A program made the position numbers and the translations under genes. A model generated the notes under the pieces. It worked only from the letters and a program-made list of their open reading frames with translations, did not search any database and was not told the origin of the DNA. A stretch of 64,000 nt of DNA from Symbiodinium sp. CCMP2592 (taxonomy: Eukaryota > Sar > Dinophyceae > Suessiales > Symbiodiniaceae), in NCBI GenBank assembly GCA_905221615.1, contig CAJNDT010000125.1:186001-250000 (forward strand), written 5' to 3'. Shown here in pieces: positions 33,261-45,400 of this stretch. Numbering within the stretch: position 1 is the first letter of the stretch; every line of letters starts with the position of its first letter.

Positions 33261-34145
33261 TCAAGGCAGCTGCATCTGGCATATCATATTGATGTTCATA
33301 CAGTGACCTTGAGATGCAACCCTGCTTCCCTGGCCCATGGGGTTGAACCCAAGAGAGCAGCCGCCCTGGCATGCAGAATAGAAGTGACATCCCTGAGGCC
33401 AGTCAGGGTAGCTCACCTCAGAGATGACATCTGCCCAGCCACCTCCCCAGTGGCATCCCTCTCCCGGACGGACTGCCTCAGCAGCCTCCACACAGTCGGC
33501 TGCAGTTGCACCCACAGGCTCGAAAGGAAACGTGCACGCCTTGTCCTCGTCGGGGAGCGCGTAGGCTCGAGACCCGGAAGGGCCCAAGGCGATTCTGACC
33601 CAGTCCTGGAGCTTGTCAGAAGATTGCTGGCAAGACCACAGTTGGATCTTTGCCCCATTGAATCCCTGGTTGCTGTCGATAACAAGGCACATCTGTGTGG
33701 GGGCGTTCCGCGCCTCGATCTGTCCGACATCATTGAAGTACCAGGTCTGGTGCTTGTTGCTGTCGCTGCATCTCCAAAGCTGAATCGTCGCTCCGTTCTC
33801 ATACTTGTCGCCGTCGATCACGACGCAGTAGTCTGAATTCTGATGCATCCTGATCCGTCCGGCGTCATCAAGGAAAAAGTTCTGGCCTCCGCTTCGCCAC
33901 TTTTGATCGCAACGCCAGAGCTGAACCTTGACACCGTTGCCGATGCGGTTTCCATCGCTGGAGAGGCAAAACGACAAGTCTGGCATCCATGCAAGGTGCA
34001 TCGAAGAAGAGTCTTTCGTCGCAGCACGTTTGGTCAGAAGCGTTGCATTAGTATCGCCGGCGAGACTCACGCTTCCCCTGAGCTGTGCCTCCTCAGCAAC
34101 TGCTGAGGCAAGTATGGCAAAACAGGCGAATGCCCATAAAGGCAT
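33261..34145 (-). CDS. Secreted QxW (ricin-B type) beta-trefoil lectin
   Basis: A 294-residue secreted carbohydrate-binding protein, predicted to bind glycans outside the cell or in the secretory pathway. ATG at 34145 opens a signal peptide (MPLWAFACFAILASAVAEEA). A single beta-trefoil follows with three repeats: LSFCLSSDGNRIGNGVKVQLW, YCVVIDGDKYENGATIQLW and MCLVIDSNQGFNGAKIQLW-type units, each with a C..D..G...QLW pattern and a closing QxW in the middle one (HQTW). The last third is Cys-rich (GEGCHWGGGW, GCHFYSACQGGC) and unrecognised. No toxin A-chain or other catalytic domain is present. The frame is intronless, and the open frame upstream of the ATG lies in a dispersed repeat, so the ATG is preferred. 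A GGGCTCAAG about 50 bases upstream recalls the 3' end of the spliced leader. Confidence 0.75.
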   Translation of the reverse strand: MPLWAFACFAILASAVAEEAQLRGSVSLAGDTNATLLTKRAATKDSSSMHLAWMPDLSFCLSSDGNRIGNGVKVQLWRCDQKWRSGGQNFFLDDAGRIRMHQNSDYCVVIDGDKYENGATIQLWRCSDSNKHQTWYFNDVGQIEARNAPTQMCLVIDSNQGFNGAKIQLWSCQQSSDKLQDWVRIALGPSGSRAYALPDEDKACTFPFEPVGATAADCVEAAEAVRPGEGCHWGGGWADVISEVSYPDWPQGCHFYSACQGGCSLGFNPMGQGSRVASQGHCMNINMICQMQLP

Positions 34146-34211
34146 TGTTCGGAAGCGCCGGGAATTGGCTGGGAGCGATGGTAGATCCCAGCACTTGAGC
34201 CCAGCAGGTTG

Positions 34212-34320
34212 CCCAAACCATAGTGCCCATATGGGGGATTCCATTCTGAAAGTAGGGGACCCTAACATAATACCCCAAATAGTCGGATCCTTATTATAAG
34301 GACCCCAAAATAAGGTACCT
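34212..34320 (-). repeat. Dispersed repeat, copy 2 (inverted relative to 226-316)
   Basis: In reverse complement it starts AGGTACCTTATTTTGGGGTC and keeps the TATAAGGATCC and GGGTCCCCTA blocks of the 226-316 copy. It lies just upstream of the lectin gene; a TTTCGGAAGCTCCCATAT motif follows at 34327-34344. Confidence 0.6.
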
Positions 34321-34599
34321 CCCAACTTTCGGAAGCTCCCATATTAACTATCGACAGCTAAGAGGCTGCATCTGAGCTGAACCTGGTGGCCTAAGACTGA
34401 CACCCCAAGCCTCCCCGGCAGCGAGCCTCACAACGGGGCTGGCGTTTGCACAAATTCTGATGCATATCTACACGTAAGTGTGCATGCACATGAAAAAAAC
34501 ATGTACACATGTAGTGTGATGAAATGTGAGGTTATGTCGTGCAAATAATTGGTTAGAGGGTATGCACAAGCAAATTACTGGTTCTGGTTAACAAATATT

Positions 34600-35150
34600 G
34601 AAAACACACACACACACACACACATCTACATATGCATCTACATATGGACATATAAATATGTAAACGCCTACATACGTACAGACACATAGACAGACAGGCA
34701 GACAGACCGACGGGAAGACGTACACATGCACATACACATCTGGACACGTATGCATATATATATATATATATGTATGTATGTATGTATATATATATATATA
34801 TACATACATACATACATATGTATCAAGCATACACACACACACACACATACGTAAATGCATAAAGCATGCGTACATACATGCATGAAAACATACATGCACG
34901 CATGCATGCTGCATGGAGAATTACAGACACGTACGTACACATACATGCACATACATGCTTATACACACATATACAGACATACACATACATTCACATACAT
35001 ATCCATGCATGTACATACGTATACATACATGAACATACATACACGTACATACACATACATATAGATACATGTACATGCACATCCATCCATCCATCCATCC
35101 ATCCATCCATCCATGCATGCATGCATGCATGCATGCATGCGTGTGTGCAC
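34600..35150. repeat. Compound microsatellite: (CA)n, (TA)n, (TACA)n, (CATC)n, (GCAT)n
   Basis: (AC)n at 34604-34623 and 34830-34845, (TA)n/(GTAT)n at 34753-34815, CATACATA units throughout, (CCAT)n at 35083-35114, (GCAT)n at 35114-35140. Long Cys/Tyr/His-rich open frames here are products of the repeat. Confidence 0.9.
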
Positions 35151-35276
35151 AAAAAAATTGCCTATTCAGTGATGTCGTTCCAACACCATGGCGAATTAGG
35201 CATGTATGTAATTACGTACATCTTGCTCAAGTAGAAAATGCTCACAGACAAAAAAGCCAGTGTGCAGTTTTCTCTC

Positions 35277-38261
35277 TCACACCCGGCTTCTCAGGCCCAA
35301 GACGATACCTGCGCAGAAAAGGAGGGCAACGAAGAGTCGCAGAGCCGGCGCGGTCTTCCCGGGACCGGAAACCTCTTTCGCGCCCGAGCCCGAGCCTAGG
35401 GCGGCCTCCAGCCTCGGAAAGCCTTGCGCCCGGAGCTGGCGCCAGTGCTCGTAGAGTTCGCGACCTCCTTCCGGAGCTCCCCGGCCCTCCCAACTCAGAA
35501 AGCGCGAAGTCTTCGGAGTGCACTCTCGGGTGAAGCGAAGGACGAGGATGACTCCCGTGGTCGCCCGGGTCAACGCAAAGCTGCGCTTCGCCGTGATACG
35601 CCAGCTCGCGCCGGCCTTCACTGCTCCCTGCGGCCCATGGCAGCAATTCAAAGCCTCGAGTAGCTTCGGCAGGACTCTCCGGCTTGCGAAAACCACCACT
35701 CTGCCACCGGGGCGAACCACACGAAAAATCTCCTGCAGCATCTGCTGGTAAAAAGCCACCAAGCTGCCGCTTATGCCAAATTGGCGATCCCAGGGTGGGG
35801 CGACCACGACCTTGTCGACAGAAGCACCCGGCAGCGGTGTTCCGCTAGGCTGCGTGGTGTTGGCCTGGTGTAGCACTACACTTTGCCTCGGGCTGTTGTG
35901 GCAGGGCGAGCAACACGAGGAAAAAACATTGAATCGGGAAAATGCCATTAGCCAGAGCTGTGGCAAGTTGCTCTAGCCATGCGAAATTGCGCCGGCATTG
36001 CTCAAGTTGAAGTGCATCCGCATCGCCTGCATGTCGCCACAGCACCCCTGAAAATTTTGCCCGAAGCGTTCAATCACATCAATCCTTGACAACGGAAAAC
36101 ATGGGAAAGCCGAATCCTGCTGAGTTGCAGCCAACGTAGTTCGCCCTGGGCCACCACACAGCTGCCTGCAGGGAAGCTGGGCAGGAGCGTCACACGCTCA
36201 CGAGACGTTGAGGTCGGAAAGACCGCACCCTGAAAGCCTTCAAGATCAAGTGCCCAGACCTGCCTCTGCAAGGATCGTGCCCTTCCCGCACATGGGATCT
36301 AAAACAGTTTCTCCCGGCTGCACATCCAAGCTTCTTGCAATGGCCCATGCTTCCACGTGGTGCATACCCTCAGGGTTCAGGGGCTGGGACGGGCGCTGCT
36401 CACACGATGCTGGGAGCATACAACACCAACAGCTCCTAGCTACGCGCCGAACAACTCCCGAAGACAGCTGGTAACTCGTGACCGTGCCTGGTGCGGGAAG
36501 CCTCCGCCAAGCTTGGCCTTTTTTTTTCGACGGGCGCAAGCGTTTCTAGTTGTTTCCTGCTGGTGCGGATGGGGTCACCATATGTTGCACCGGTATGGTA
36601 TAAGCATGCTAACAGGGCCTTCAGGCTTGATAGGCACTCTCTCGGTTCCAAGCAAAGGTTTGGTTGTGAGGCTTGCCGCCCTCGCACAAGGTCGTGCAAC
36701 TTTCTGGGGATTGGACATGCATGCATACACATACATGCTGGATGCATGTTCTTACATACGAATGTAGGTGCGCACGCATCCAGGCAGGCAGGCAGACTGG
36801 CAGGCGGCAGGCAGGCAGGCGGCAGGCCAGCAGGCAAGCAGGCAAGTTAGTAGGTCGCAGGCAGGTAGGCAAGTCGGCAAGTAGGCAGGTGAGCAATGGC
36901 GGGCAAGTAGGCAGGTAGGCAGGCAGGTAGGCAGGCAGGTAGGCAGGCAGGTAGGCAGGCAAGCAAGCAAGTAGGTAGGCAGGTAAGTAGGTGGGTGGGT
37001 AAATAGCGCGTATGTATGTATGTGTGCATGTTTCCTCTGCTTACTTACACCTGTTTCTATCCGGATCTTGTTGCTTCTACAATGCTGACAGTTTCTATAC
37101 AAGCACGCTCGGAATTCGCTCTAGTTGTTCCCTCGACGCCCTGGTATTTCGAGACGCTACGCTGGACTTCTCTCACCCTGTCCTTCTTTCAGCTCCGACC
37201 CTTCTCCCACGTCTTGTTCCGTGTTGCATCTGCTTCCTCCGTAATGACTTTAATGACCCTTATACAACTGAAAACGGAGAATTCATGAGAGTTCTGATGG
37301 CAGGCCGCCTTGCGCTGCTGCAGGAGGGGAACCTCGACTCGAAGTGTGCAGCCCTCCACGTGCAGGTGCAGCGCAAGGTCTGCCGAGCCTCGATATTCCC
37401 GGGCATGTCTTGGAGTTGAGATTCAAGAATATTGGGTTTTTTTTGTAAGCTTTGGGGCAGATGTCGTACGTAGGATTTCCGCGGTTCTGGGTTTTTTGCC
37501 CTCCATGTATCTCATTGTGCCATATGAGTAGGAATGGGAAGCCCGTTTTCGTTTCAGGAATCGTACAGGATTCCCGGCCTTGCATGAGGCTGCTGAGTTG
37601 GAGAAGCTTCAAGGACTGAACCAAATGAAAAAATTGGACGTTTAGTTGCCGGGCGCATCTGCAGGGCTCCGAGCTCAAGAAAGGCCGAGAGGCGACCCCG
37701 GCCACAAGGACGCCAGCCGAAACGGCGCTGCAGACAAAGTGCCAACTCGCGATGCAGCTCGTGGGCCACATCGGCAGTGACGAGCCGGGCAAGCTGGTGA
37801 AATTGCCGGCTCACCACGCAGCAGCTCCGAACCCGCGATGCGTTCAAAGCTCTCAGGTCTCTTTCCACGTCTTCCCAGTGGCCAAGGGAGTCCATGGCCT
37901 CTGCAAGCTGCCTTGCGGAGAATGCTGGCCGGTCCCCAGGCCGCCGCACCTCGACGGAGATGGCAATGCGCCGGACGCTTCGGACGTGTCGGACCTCAGA
38001 GAGGGCCTTCACGACGTCACGGCCGCCAGTGCCGACTGCATCGAAGTAAAAGCGTCCCTTTGCACACTGCACATGTCGCCCAACCACCTCTAGCTCTGCT
38101 CTTGCAATGCGATTCAGTGAAGCATTCTGCCCGTGGCAGGCTTGTGTTGCGCTGTATTCTGTGGACAGCGCGGGCGAAACGAAGAGGTGTAGCTGGCAGC
38201 GCAGAAGCTGAGCAGCAACGGCCAGACCAGCTGCATTCCACAGTCGATGTCTCAAGCGCAT
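35277..38261 (-). CDS. THUMPD2: THUMPD2-like RNA (guanine-N2) methyltransferase, five exons visible
   Basis: THUMPD2 methylates U6 snRNA in animals; the same role here is inference. Exons read on the minus strand: 38261-37697 (ATG at 38261; THUMP region with RFYFDAVGTGGRDVVK and LALCLQRRFGW), 37379-37309 (LALHLHVEGCTLRVEVPLL), 36398-36260 (HHVEAWAIARSL, then the SAM motif VLDPMCGKGTILAEA), 36047-about 35950 (AGDADALQLEQCRRNFAWL, the acidic SAM-binding loop) and about 35920-35277 (VVVAPPWDRQF, in the place of the catalytic NPPY/DxPFG motif, then IFRVVRPGGRVVVFASRR and a C-terminal hydrophobic segment). Phases join cleanly for the first three introns; the second starts with GC. Predicted length near 500 residues, as in THUMPD2. 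The third and last intron limits are less sure. The second and first introns hold GGCA-type microsatellites nearby. Confidence 0.75.
36776..37015. repeat. GGCA/GGTA tetranucleotide array in a THUMPD2-like intron
   Basis: GGCAGGCAGGCAG and AGGTAGGCAGG units repeated for about 240 bases between the exons at 37309 and 36398. It yields long Ala/Cys/Leu/Pro open frames on the minus strand that are not coding. Confidence 0.85.
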
Positions 38262-38374
38262 GAGATTGGGGATGCTGAGGCATGGTTGGAATTGCTGCTG
38301 GCCCAGGCTGAGGGAAGGAAGAAGACACGACGACACTGCAGCAATGAGACTAATAAGACGAAACCGTAGCAGCT

Positions 38375-38565
38375 GATAAGTAGGTAAGGAGGTAGGTTGG
38401 AGGTCGGCAGGTCGGTAGGGTACGGGTAGTCTGGTAGGGTAGGTCGGTATATAAGGTAAATCGCTAGCCGCTGGGTGTCCAGGTCGGTAGGCGGTGGGCA
38501 AGCAGCAGCCAGACGGCAGGAAGAGGTCGGTCGTCGGTCGGTCGGTAGCTAGATAGCTAACTAAT
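38375..38565. repeat. GGTAGGTCGGT-type array upstream of the THUMPD2-like gene
   Basis: Imperfect AGGTAGG, GGTCGGTAG and TAGCTAGATAGC units just 5' of the methyltransferase start. No gene is seen between this array and the XPF 3' end at 39481. Confidence 0.7.
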
Positions 38566-39480
38566 TAGGTTGGCTAAGTGCTAGTGCGGCAGCAGCGGTT
38601 CCATGCTTGTGGTGCCGATAGTGCTGGGCAGGTGGCTCCGAAGTAAAGCTTCGTGGAGTTGGTAGTGACAGCATGTCGTACTTGCGGGCTGCGGGAGTTT
38701 GTAAGCTTCTGTATTGCGGCCATCACGGGACGAACTAGTCCGATACCACCGATGACGAAACACTGTAACAACACAAGCTGAGGTGAGAACTACGCTCTTG
38801 CCTAAAAGCAGCAGCAGAATTTTTTCGTTGCTGCGCGACAAAGCAAAGACTGACAGACGTTAATGCACATCTCAGTAGTAGCAAGATGGAGTATGTCAAT
38901 GCTGCTGTCAACCACTGCAACGAAGAAAACGAAAAACGACAACTCAAGCCTGGCAAAGCTCAGGCGCAGACCCTGCGGCAAAAGCCCGAGCGAAGGTGGA
39001 TGCCATGGCCCAATCGGCAAGCAGACAAAAAGATGTTGGACGGACTTTGGGTCGGGGCGCAGTGCTCGCACTGTGGGGTTGTTGGACTGGGGAAAGCTCG
39101 GTAGAGCTTGAGGCGAAAGAATCGCCATATACTGACCCGGAAGCAGCCTCTGAAGCTTTTGTCTAGAGAATGGGGATGCTGGCTACACCGAACATGCCCA
39201 CACACTATGCTTTCTTTCTTCTTTGTTGTTCCCTTCGGGCTCCTCTACTGGATTTGGAACTCGAGAAGCATGAGCATCAGAAGAAGTTGTGATCATCTGC
39301 AACAATCAGGTTCAACCTAGTTCAGTAAACGCTGGGATCCGCTGATATTTTTCCGGTCTGTCCGGTGCCTATTGCCATCTCAGCTCGCTGCACGATGGCA
39401 TCCGGCGGCGCACTCGAGAAGAGTCTCGCCCATGGTTCCAGAATCCGGCCCCCTACACCCCTGCACACTCGCTCGAAGTT
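38566..39480. other. Spacer between the THUMPD2-like gene and the XPF 3' end
   Basis: No supportable gene. Short frames occur on both strands without recognisable motifs. It probably contains the XPF 3' UTR. Confidence 0.5.
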
Positions 39481-42400
39481 TCACACTTCTGGACTGTGTT
39501 CCTCTGCACACGTCGCCTCCCACTCCTCCCCGCTTGGATCCTCAATCGGCTCCTCTTCCTCCCGAGCCGGTGCTTGCTCTTCTTCCTCTCTCTCCGGCAC
39601 CTGCTCTTCGACACCTTGGTCCTGAGTGGGTGCTGGGGGGAGGCAGCTGGAGTGCAGGAAGGTGTTCAGCTGCTCGGCGTTGCTTTTTCCCATGACCTCC
39701 ACCAAGGCTTCCAAGGGAAGGTCGGCGATGCCTGCGAGGGTGCCAGCACGCCGAGCCAAGGAATGCATATTCCCAGGGGTCACCCCCGGAAGCTTCCGCA
39801 AGACCTCCAAAGCTGCGGTGTTCACCTGGACAGTCTTCACCTTGCCTGGGTTCTTGTCAGGGACGTTAATTTCAATTACCCTAATAGGGATCTATTACGG
39901 TTCCTGATTATGGTCACTTAAATCCCAACCCTTCAAGGAACCCTTATGGATCCCTTAAAGGAGCCCTAAACTATCCCCTAACCAGAGCCCAGTTGCCCTC
40001 ATCAGGCTCAGGGTCCTCGGCATCTATCGCGGCAGCTGCCTTGGAGTCGGGTTGATACCTTCCCTCCTTGGAGCTTCCGAAAATTGGGACGTAGGGGTAC
40101 CTTACGTTAGGGTTCCTTTAAAGGGATACTGCAAGAGTACCTCTAAGGGTTCCTTCAAAGGGATACTACAAGAGTACCTATAAGGATTCCTTTAAAGGGC
40201 TCTATAAGGGTTTTGGAAACCCTCTCCTTGAGCTTCAAGAAGATATCCGCCGTGAAGCGTGGAGAAGGGCTCCAGATGAGCTTCAGCTTGGGGAAGTGCA
40301 GTATGACCAGAGGAAGCTTGCCAGTTACGTCCTTGGTCCCAACTTCGATCTCACGACGCTGGATGTGGTAGGTGCTCTGGAGCATGAACCCCTTGGCTGG
40401 ATCAAACTCGACCAAAAGGAGTGGGTTGTCGTAGTGGTGGCAAAGGTTCTGCGCCTGTTGGTAGAGCCGGCCACTCTGCAGAGACTGAACCAAATCTGTC
40501 ACGGCCTTGCGTTCCACGCAGATGTCCCGCGAGAGCACATAGTCACCAACAGGGATGGTTACCTGAGAGGCCCTCAGCCCCAGGGCCCAAACCAGATTTT
40601 GAAAAAAAGCCTTTTGCTTCTTTTCGCCAGGTCACGGGCTCGACCACCAGGCCTCGAAGGTGCAGCATGAAGGGAAGCGTCGACCGAAACTCGCGCCTCA
40701 AGCCGCTCGGGTGGGAAAAAGCTCCCAAGTCTTAAAGAAATGCAAGACTTTCGAGGATCGCTGCCCTTCTCCCTGCAACGTCTTGGCAAGAAGCCTCATG
40801 CCTCAGCCCCTCTACAACCAGCAGCACAGAAGTCAGCCCGGGCGCATGTCTACGACCACACGGGGTTTCGTCATGCCTTGTAGGGCCCTCGAGCCCCCTC
40901 CACGTCGAGAGGACAATTCCGGGGCAAGCGCCTCTGTGGGAGGATCCACTCCTTGGCTGCATAAGGGCATGACTAAGATGTGGAAAAAAGCGAAAGAGCC
41001 CAGTATCACGATAGACGAGGCGTACAGCCCGATCCCGCCCCTGCTCAGCAGTTCTCCTCGTGTATCCGCAATTCCCACTTTTGTTGCCTGGCTTCTGAAG
41101 GTCAGGTGCTGCCGAGAACGGATCAGGGAATCCACCGCCTCGCTTTCCTGTCGTCAGGGTCTCGGGCTCGGAGCCCAAAAAAAAACATATTATTGCCTTT
41201 TATAAGTACATATATGTAAATAAAACAGCTGTATGGAAGGCCTACGCCGCTTGCTTGGATTCACCAGTGCGGCACATGATTACTGTAGCGACAGCCATGG
41301 CTTCAAGAAGAAAACAGGAGGAGAAAAGACGTCCCAACCTGCATCATACACTTTTCGAACCGGTACTTCTCGACAGACTCCTCGAAGACCATGAGGTACA
41401 CATGAAAAGCCACTGGCGCCTGCTGAGTTGGTGCAGTGTCTGAGCCCGTCTCTCTCTTGACGATGGAGGCCCCGTGACCTTGCCGTGCTGATGCACAGTA
41501 GACTTCCAAGGCCCGAATCGCATGGAGCGTGGGCTCGAAGACAATGACGGCATGAGGGCGCATCTCTGCCAAGCGCACCTCCAGCTGTCCTTCTGTGTCT
41601 TCTGCGGAGATTACGTCAATTCTCGGGTGACACATTCGCCCGTCTGGGAGCTGCCGAGCCTGAAGTGTGCTAGAGGGCCGTAGCTCCTCCAGCTCTTGGG
41701 CAACAGCCTCCGCCTCGCGAGCTAGCACCGCCAGCTCGCCGAATCTCAGCTCGTTCTGTGGAATGCCACTTGGGACATCCCGTCCCCTGGAGCGGTCGCT
41801 GCGGTCGCGCAGGTACCTGTCCAGACCATCCAGCAGAGTCGCCTCCGGGCCGCGGTGAAGCAAACTGGACAACTGACGCCGCGAGCGATCGTCCGGGGCG
41901 ATGATGAGAACTCGCGGCTCCACCACGTTTAAAGCTGCATCAGGCAGAGTGCGGGCTCGCTTGACCACGGGTTGCACCGTGATCTCAATGTCGCTGTCAT
42001 CCAAATCCAAACTGATCTGAGTGGCCATGTTCAGGGAGCCGAACTCGAAGCTCCCCACCTTTTGAGGCTTCGGGAGCTCCGGACCGGGCTCAGCTCTTTC
42101 GGCCACATCTTGCAATGTGCGGTCAACTGCCTCAAGGATCTTGGCCCACTTGGCGTGAGGTCGCACGTTCCACTGCAAGACCTGCCCTGAGCCGTCCAGG
42201 CTTGGACGAATCTCGTATACACATTGTTTAGCCAACCTGAGGCAAGACTGGGCGTCGTGGCTCTGCAACCAAACTGGAGCTCTGCCTGGGTTCCCAGCAT
42301 CTCCGGAAGTGCACAAATTCTCCAGCATGCGATGGAACTCCACAGCATCACTGCGCAAGAGTTCCGTCTGAAGCCTCCGCACTCCCTTCAAGTCACTGAC

Positions 42401-45400
42401 CAGCCGCCGGGCATGGGGGCCCAAGCTCAGCCAAACTGGATCTAAGACCTCGCAGAAGGAGCTACGCACATCAAATCCTGCTGAACTGGACTCAAGTGAA
42501 AACTAAACCCTAAACCTCGAAGCATGAAGACCCTGCCCAAAACCGGAAGCCTTAAGGAAACAACCCTAGATTCTAGACAACTTGAAACCCCTTCGGAAAC
42601 CCTGAAAGGGTTTAGGGTTTAGGGTTTAGGGTTTAGAGTTTCAGCACTCACACTCGGACAAGCCTTGGCGAGGTTCCCTGGTCCCACGACAGGCACATGT
42701 GGCCCAAGCCATCATACATTGACGACAGCAAACATTATCCGCGCTACGATCAACCTCAACCTGCATCCTGCAGCTATTCGCATCATCCTCAAACTGTGAA
42801 CTCATCAACACAGAAATCACGGCATCCTCAGTCCAGTTGGCCCCACTGGCAAAATGCCATACATGCAGCAACACATGCACACAAATTCCCAATCCATTCA
42901 TGCTCGTTGGACGCCCAAATGTCCAGACCGTTGCCACTTGCTGATGAGGGCTCGACAGCTTCATGCAGTTGCACATGCATTCAAATTCTCAAATTCCGTT
43001 CATGCGCGTTGTACGTCTAAGCGTCCAGACTGGTACGTTCCTCTGGTTGTAGGCTCGACAGCGATGCAAGGAAAAACGGCCCAGCATCGGCACTCCAGTC
43101 AGTAGACACCACAGGGCAGAGGCCCTTCACGCTGTATCGTATGCATCCAAATTCAATGCATCACCCAGATTGCTGCAGTCAGTTTGGTGTAAGCCGTGGT
43201 ATGCAGAAAGCATAGCCCAAATTCCATGCATGCACAACGAAGGCTCTGTGCTTCCAGACTCGCGTTCAGTGGAGCATGTATTCGGCTGCCAGACATACAT
43301 CAGTGCAGCATAACAGACTCCATCATCTCGGCCGGGCATCTCCCAAGAATACGTTTTGCGTCCGCGGTGTCAGCTATGGGACATACATCAGGGGCAGCAT
43401 AACCAGAACAGCCCATCATTGGTCTCTCCGTGGGGAATCCAAGGAGACACACAATAATGAGTGGCATCAAAGCAGTCCCAGTGGTCAGAGCAGTCGTCTA
43501 GTCGTCGCGCCAGGGGCCGAAACAGCATTTAGAGCGTGGCATCGTCTGCCATCACAAGCCAGCCAGGACCCAGAGGTGCGAGCAGAAAACTGGCAGTTGT
43601 GAGCCATGGCAGAAGCGCCGCGGGCTAGGGCTACCTAGACCCCGAATAGGGAGGGTTGGAGGAGAACCCACAACACGAACGAGAACGCGGGAATGACGGG
43701 GCCGGAAAGACCCTCCAAACCCCTGCTTTGGCGTGGTTCCCGGCAGCACTGCCCTGTTTGTGCCCGTCCCCCGATCGCGGTGGTGATGCGGAGCATGAAG
43801 ATCCTGTCAGGCTTCAGTGTGTTTGTAGGGCAACGGGAGTAGCAGTGGGCTCGCTTCTGGTTCGGCAACAATGCCACTCAGAAACGACAAGACGCTTGGC
43901 TTGGAGCTAAGGAACAGCAGGGCATATGACAGTGCAGGCATGTATTGACACTAGAGGGGAGGGTATGGCTATGTACGCTGCAACAAGACGCTGGGGCTAT
44001 GGTGTAACAAGACTCCATGACCTAGGGAGGAAGGGAGCGGGGGGGGGGGGGGGGGGAAAAGGGGGGAGAGGGCAAAGGGAGAGGGGTGGTTGTGGGTTTG
44101 TGTGGGGTCGTCCAAGAAGACACTCGAAGCGGCATTTCTTCTGCTTGGCTGTGGATGCTCGGTACTGTTGCAAAAGACGACCTATGATCATTCCCAAATT
44201 CGCAGGCTTAAATTCATATTCTTGAATTCAATGCAGGCATGCTGAAAATTCGATGCACCAAATTCGGGTCTTCACGACACTTGCAGTTTGCATGAAATTC
44301 AGGGGCCAGGCGCATGAAAAACATCGCTCTCGCCTCCTACTGTACGAGCATGCATCATCACAGTCGTCGGATGTGCTGCTGAGGGGCCATCGACACATGG
44401 AAAACAGGAACATAGAGGCCACAAAGAAGTAGCAAAACAGTGCAACATAGAAAGGATCTCCAGGCCCTCAAGAGCAGCGAGACATTTACAATACATGTGC
44501 TCCTAGCATCTGTGCAAGAACCGACCTCGGGATGAAAATGACCTTCCCATCCGGGAGCGTGATCGGGCACAAATATCCCTGCCCTTGGCGGCTCACCATT
44601 GGGAGGGACTCGTCCAGGTTCAGCATCGTGGGCCCTGGTCCACCCGCAGTCGCTGCCGCCGGAGCCGGAGGCGGTGGGGCGGCGGGTCCTGGTCCTGAAG
44701 CTGTGGCCGGGTCTGCAGTGGGAGAGCGTGCCGTTGGCTCCGCATTCATAGCTTCGATCTCCTTCTGAAGGACTTCCAGCTGTTCCTTGACCGCCTCAAG
44801 AAGCCCCCTCAGAAAATTGAGTTTATCTGGCAAGTGTTCGCTGTCCCCCTGAATTCTATCCAGGGATTGCTGAGCCCATCGCACTTGTCCACTGAGCTCC
44901 TTGATCTGCTTGCTCAAGGCGTAGGAGATGCCTGAGAGGTCTTTCTGGAGCTGCTCGAACCTCCCGTTCATGCCCGTGGAGAAACTCTCTTGGTTTCGTT
45001 GTAGCGGAGTGAGGAATCGTTGAAGGTCCGCATAGTCCTTCACCATCTTCTTGGCCACCGCATCCAAAGCTGTAGAGGTGTTGAGCTTGGCCTCCTCGAG
45101 GGCAGCCGAGATGGCACTGAGAGCATCTGTGATGCTTTTGTGTTCACTGCCCGCCAGTTTCGACCCAGCAGAGGAAAAGGCTTGCTTGAGGTCGTCCTTG
45201 GCACGCTGGATGGTTCTCTGAAGCTCCAGCTGGTGGCTTGCAAGGGTATTCCCCAAATTCGCGTGCATGGCATGGATTGTGTTGGCCACCTCGCCAACTT
45301 TCATGACTTTGTTCATGATGGCTTGCAGACGATTGCGGCCGTCCTCGAATCCATCATTGAGCATGCGAGTCAGGGAATCGTCCACGTCAAGCAGGCCCAT

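Noticed and set aside
33261..34145. Ricin-like toxin
   Set aside because: Only the sugar-binding beta-trefoil is present. There is no ribosome-inactivating A-chain or other toxic domain, so it is called a lectin.
34553..35234. Cys/Tyr/His-rich ORFs
   Set aside because: Products of CA, TA, TACA and GCAT microsatellites.
36621..37102. Leu/Pro/Cys-rich ORFs in the minus strand
   Set aside because: Products of the GGCA/GGTA array in the THUMPD2-like intron.
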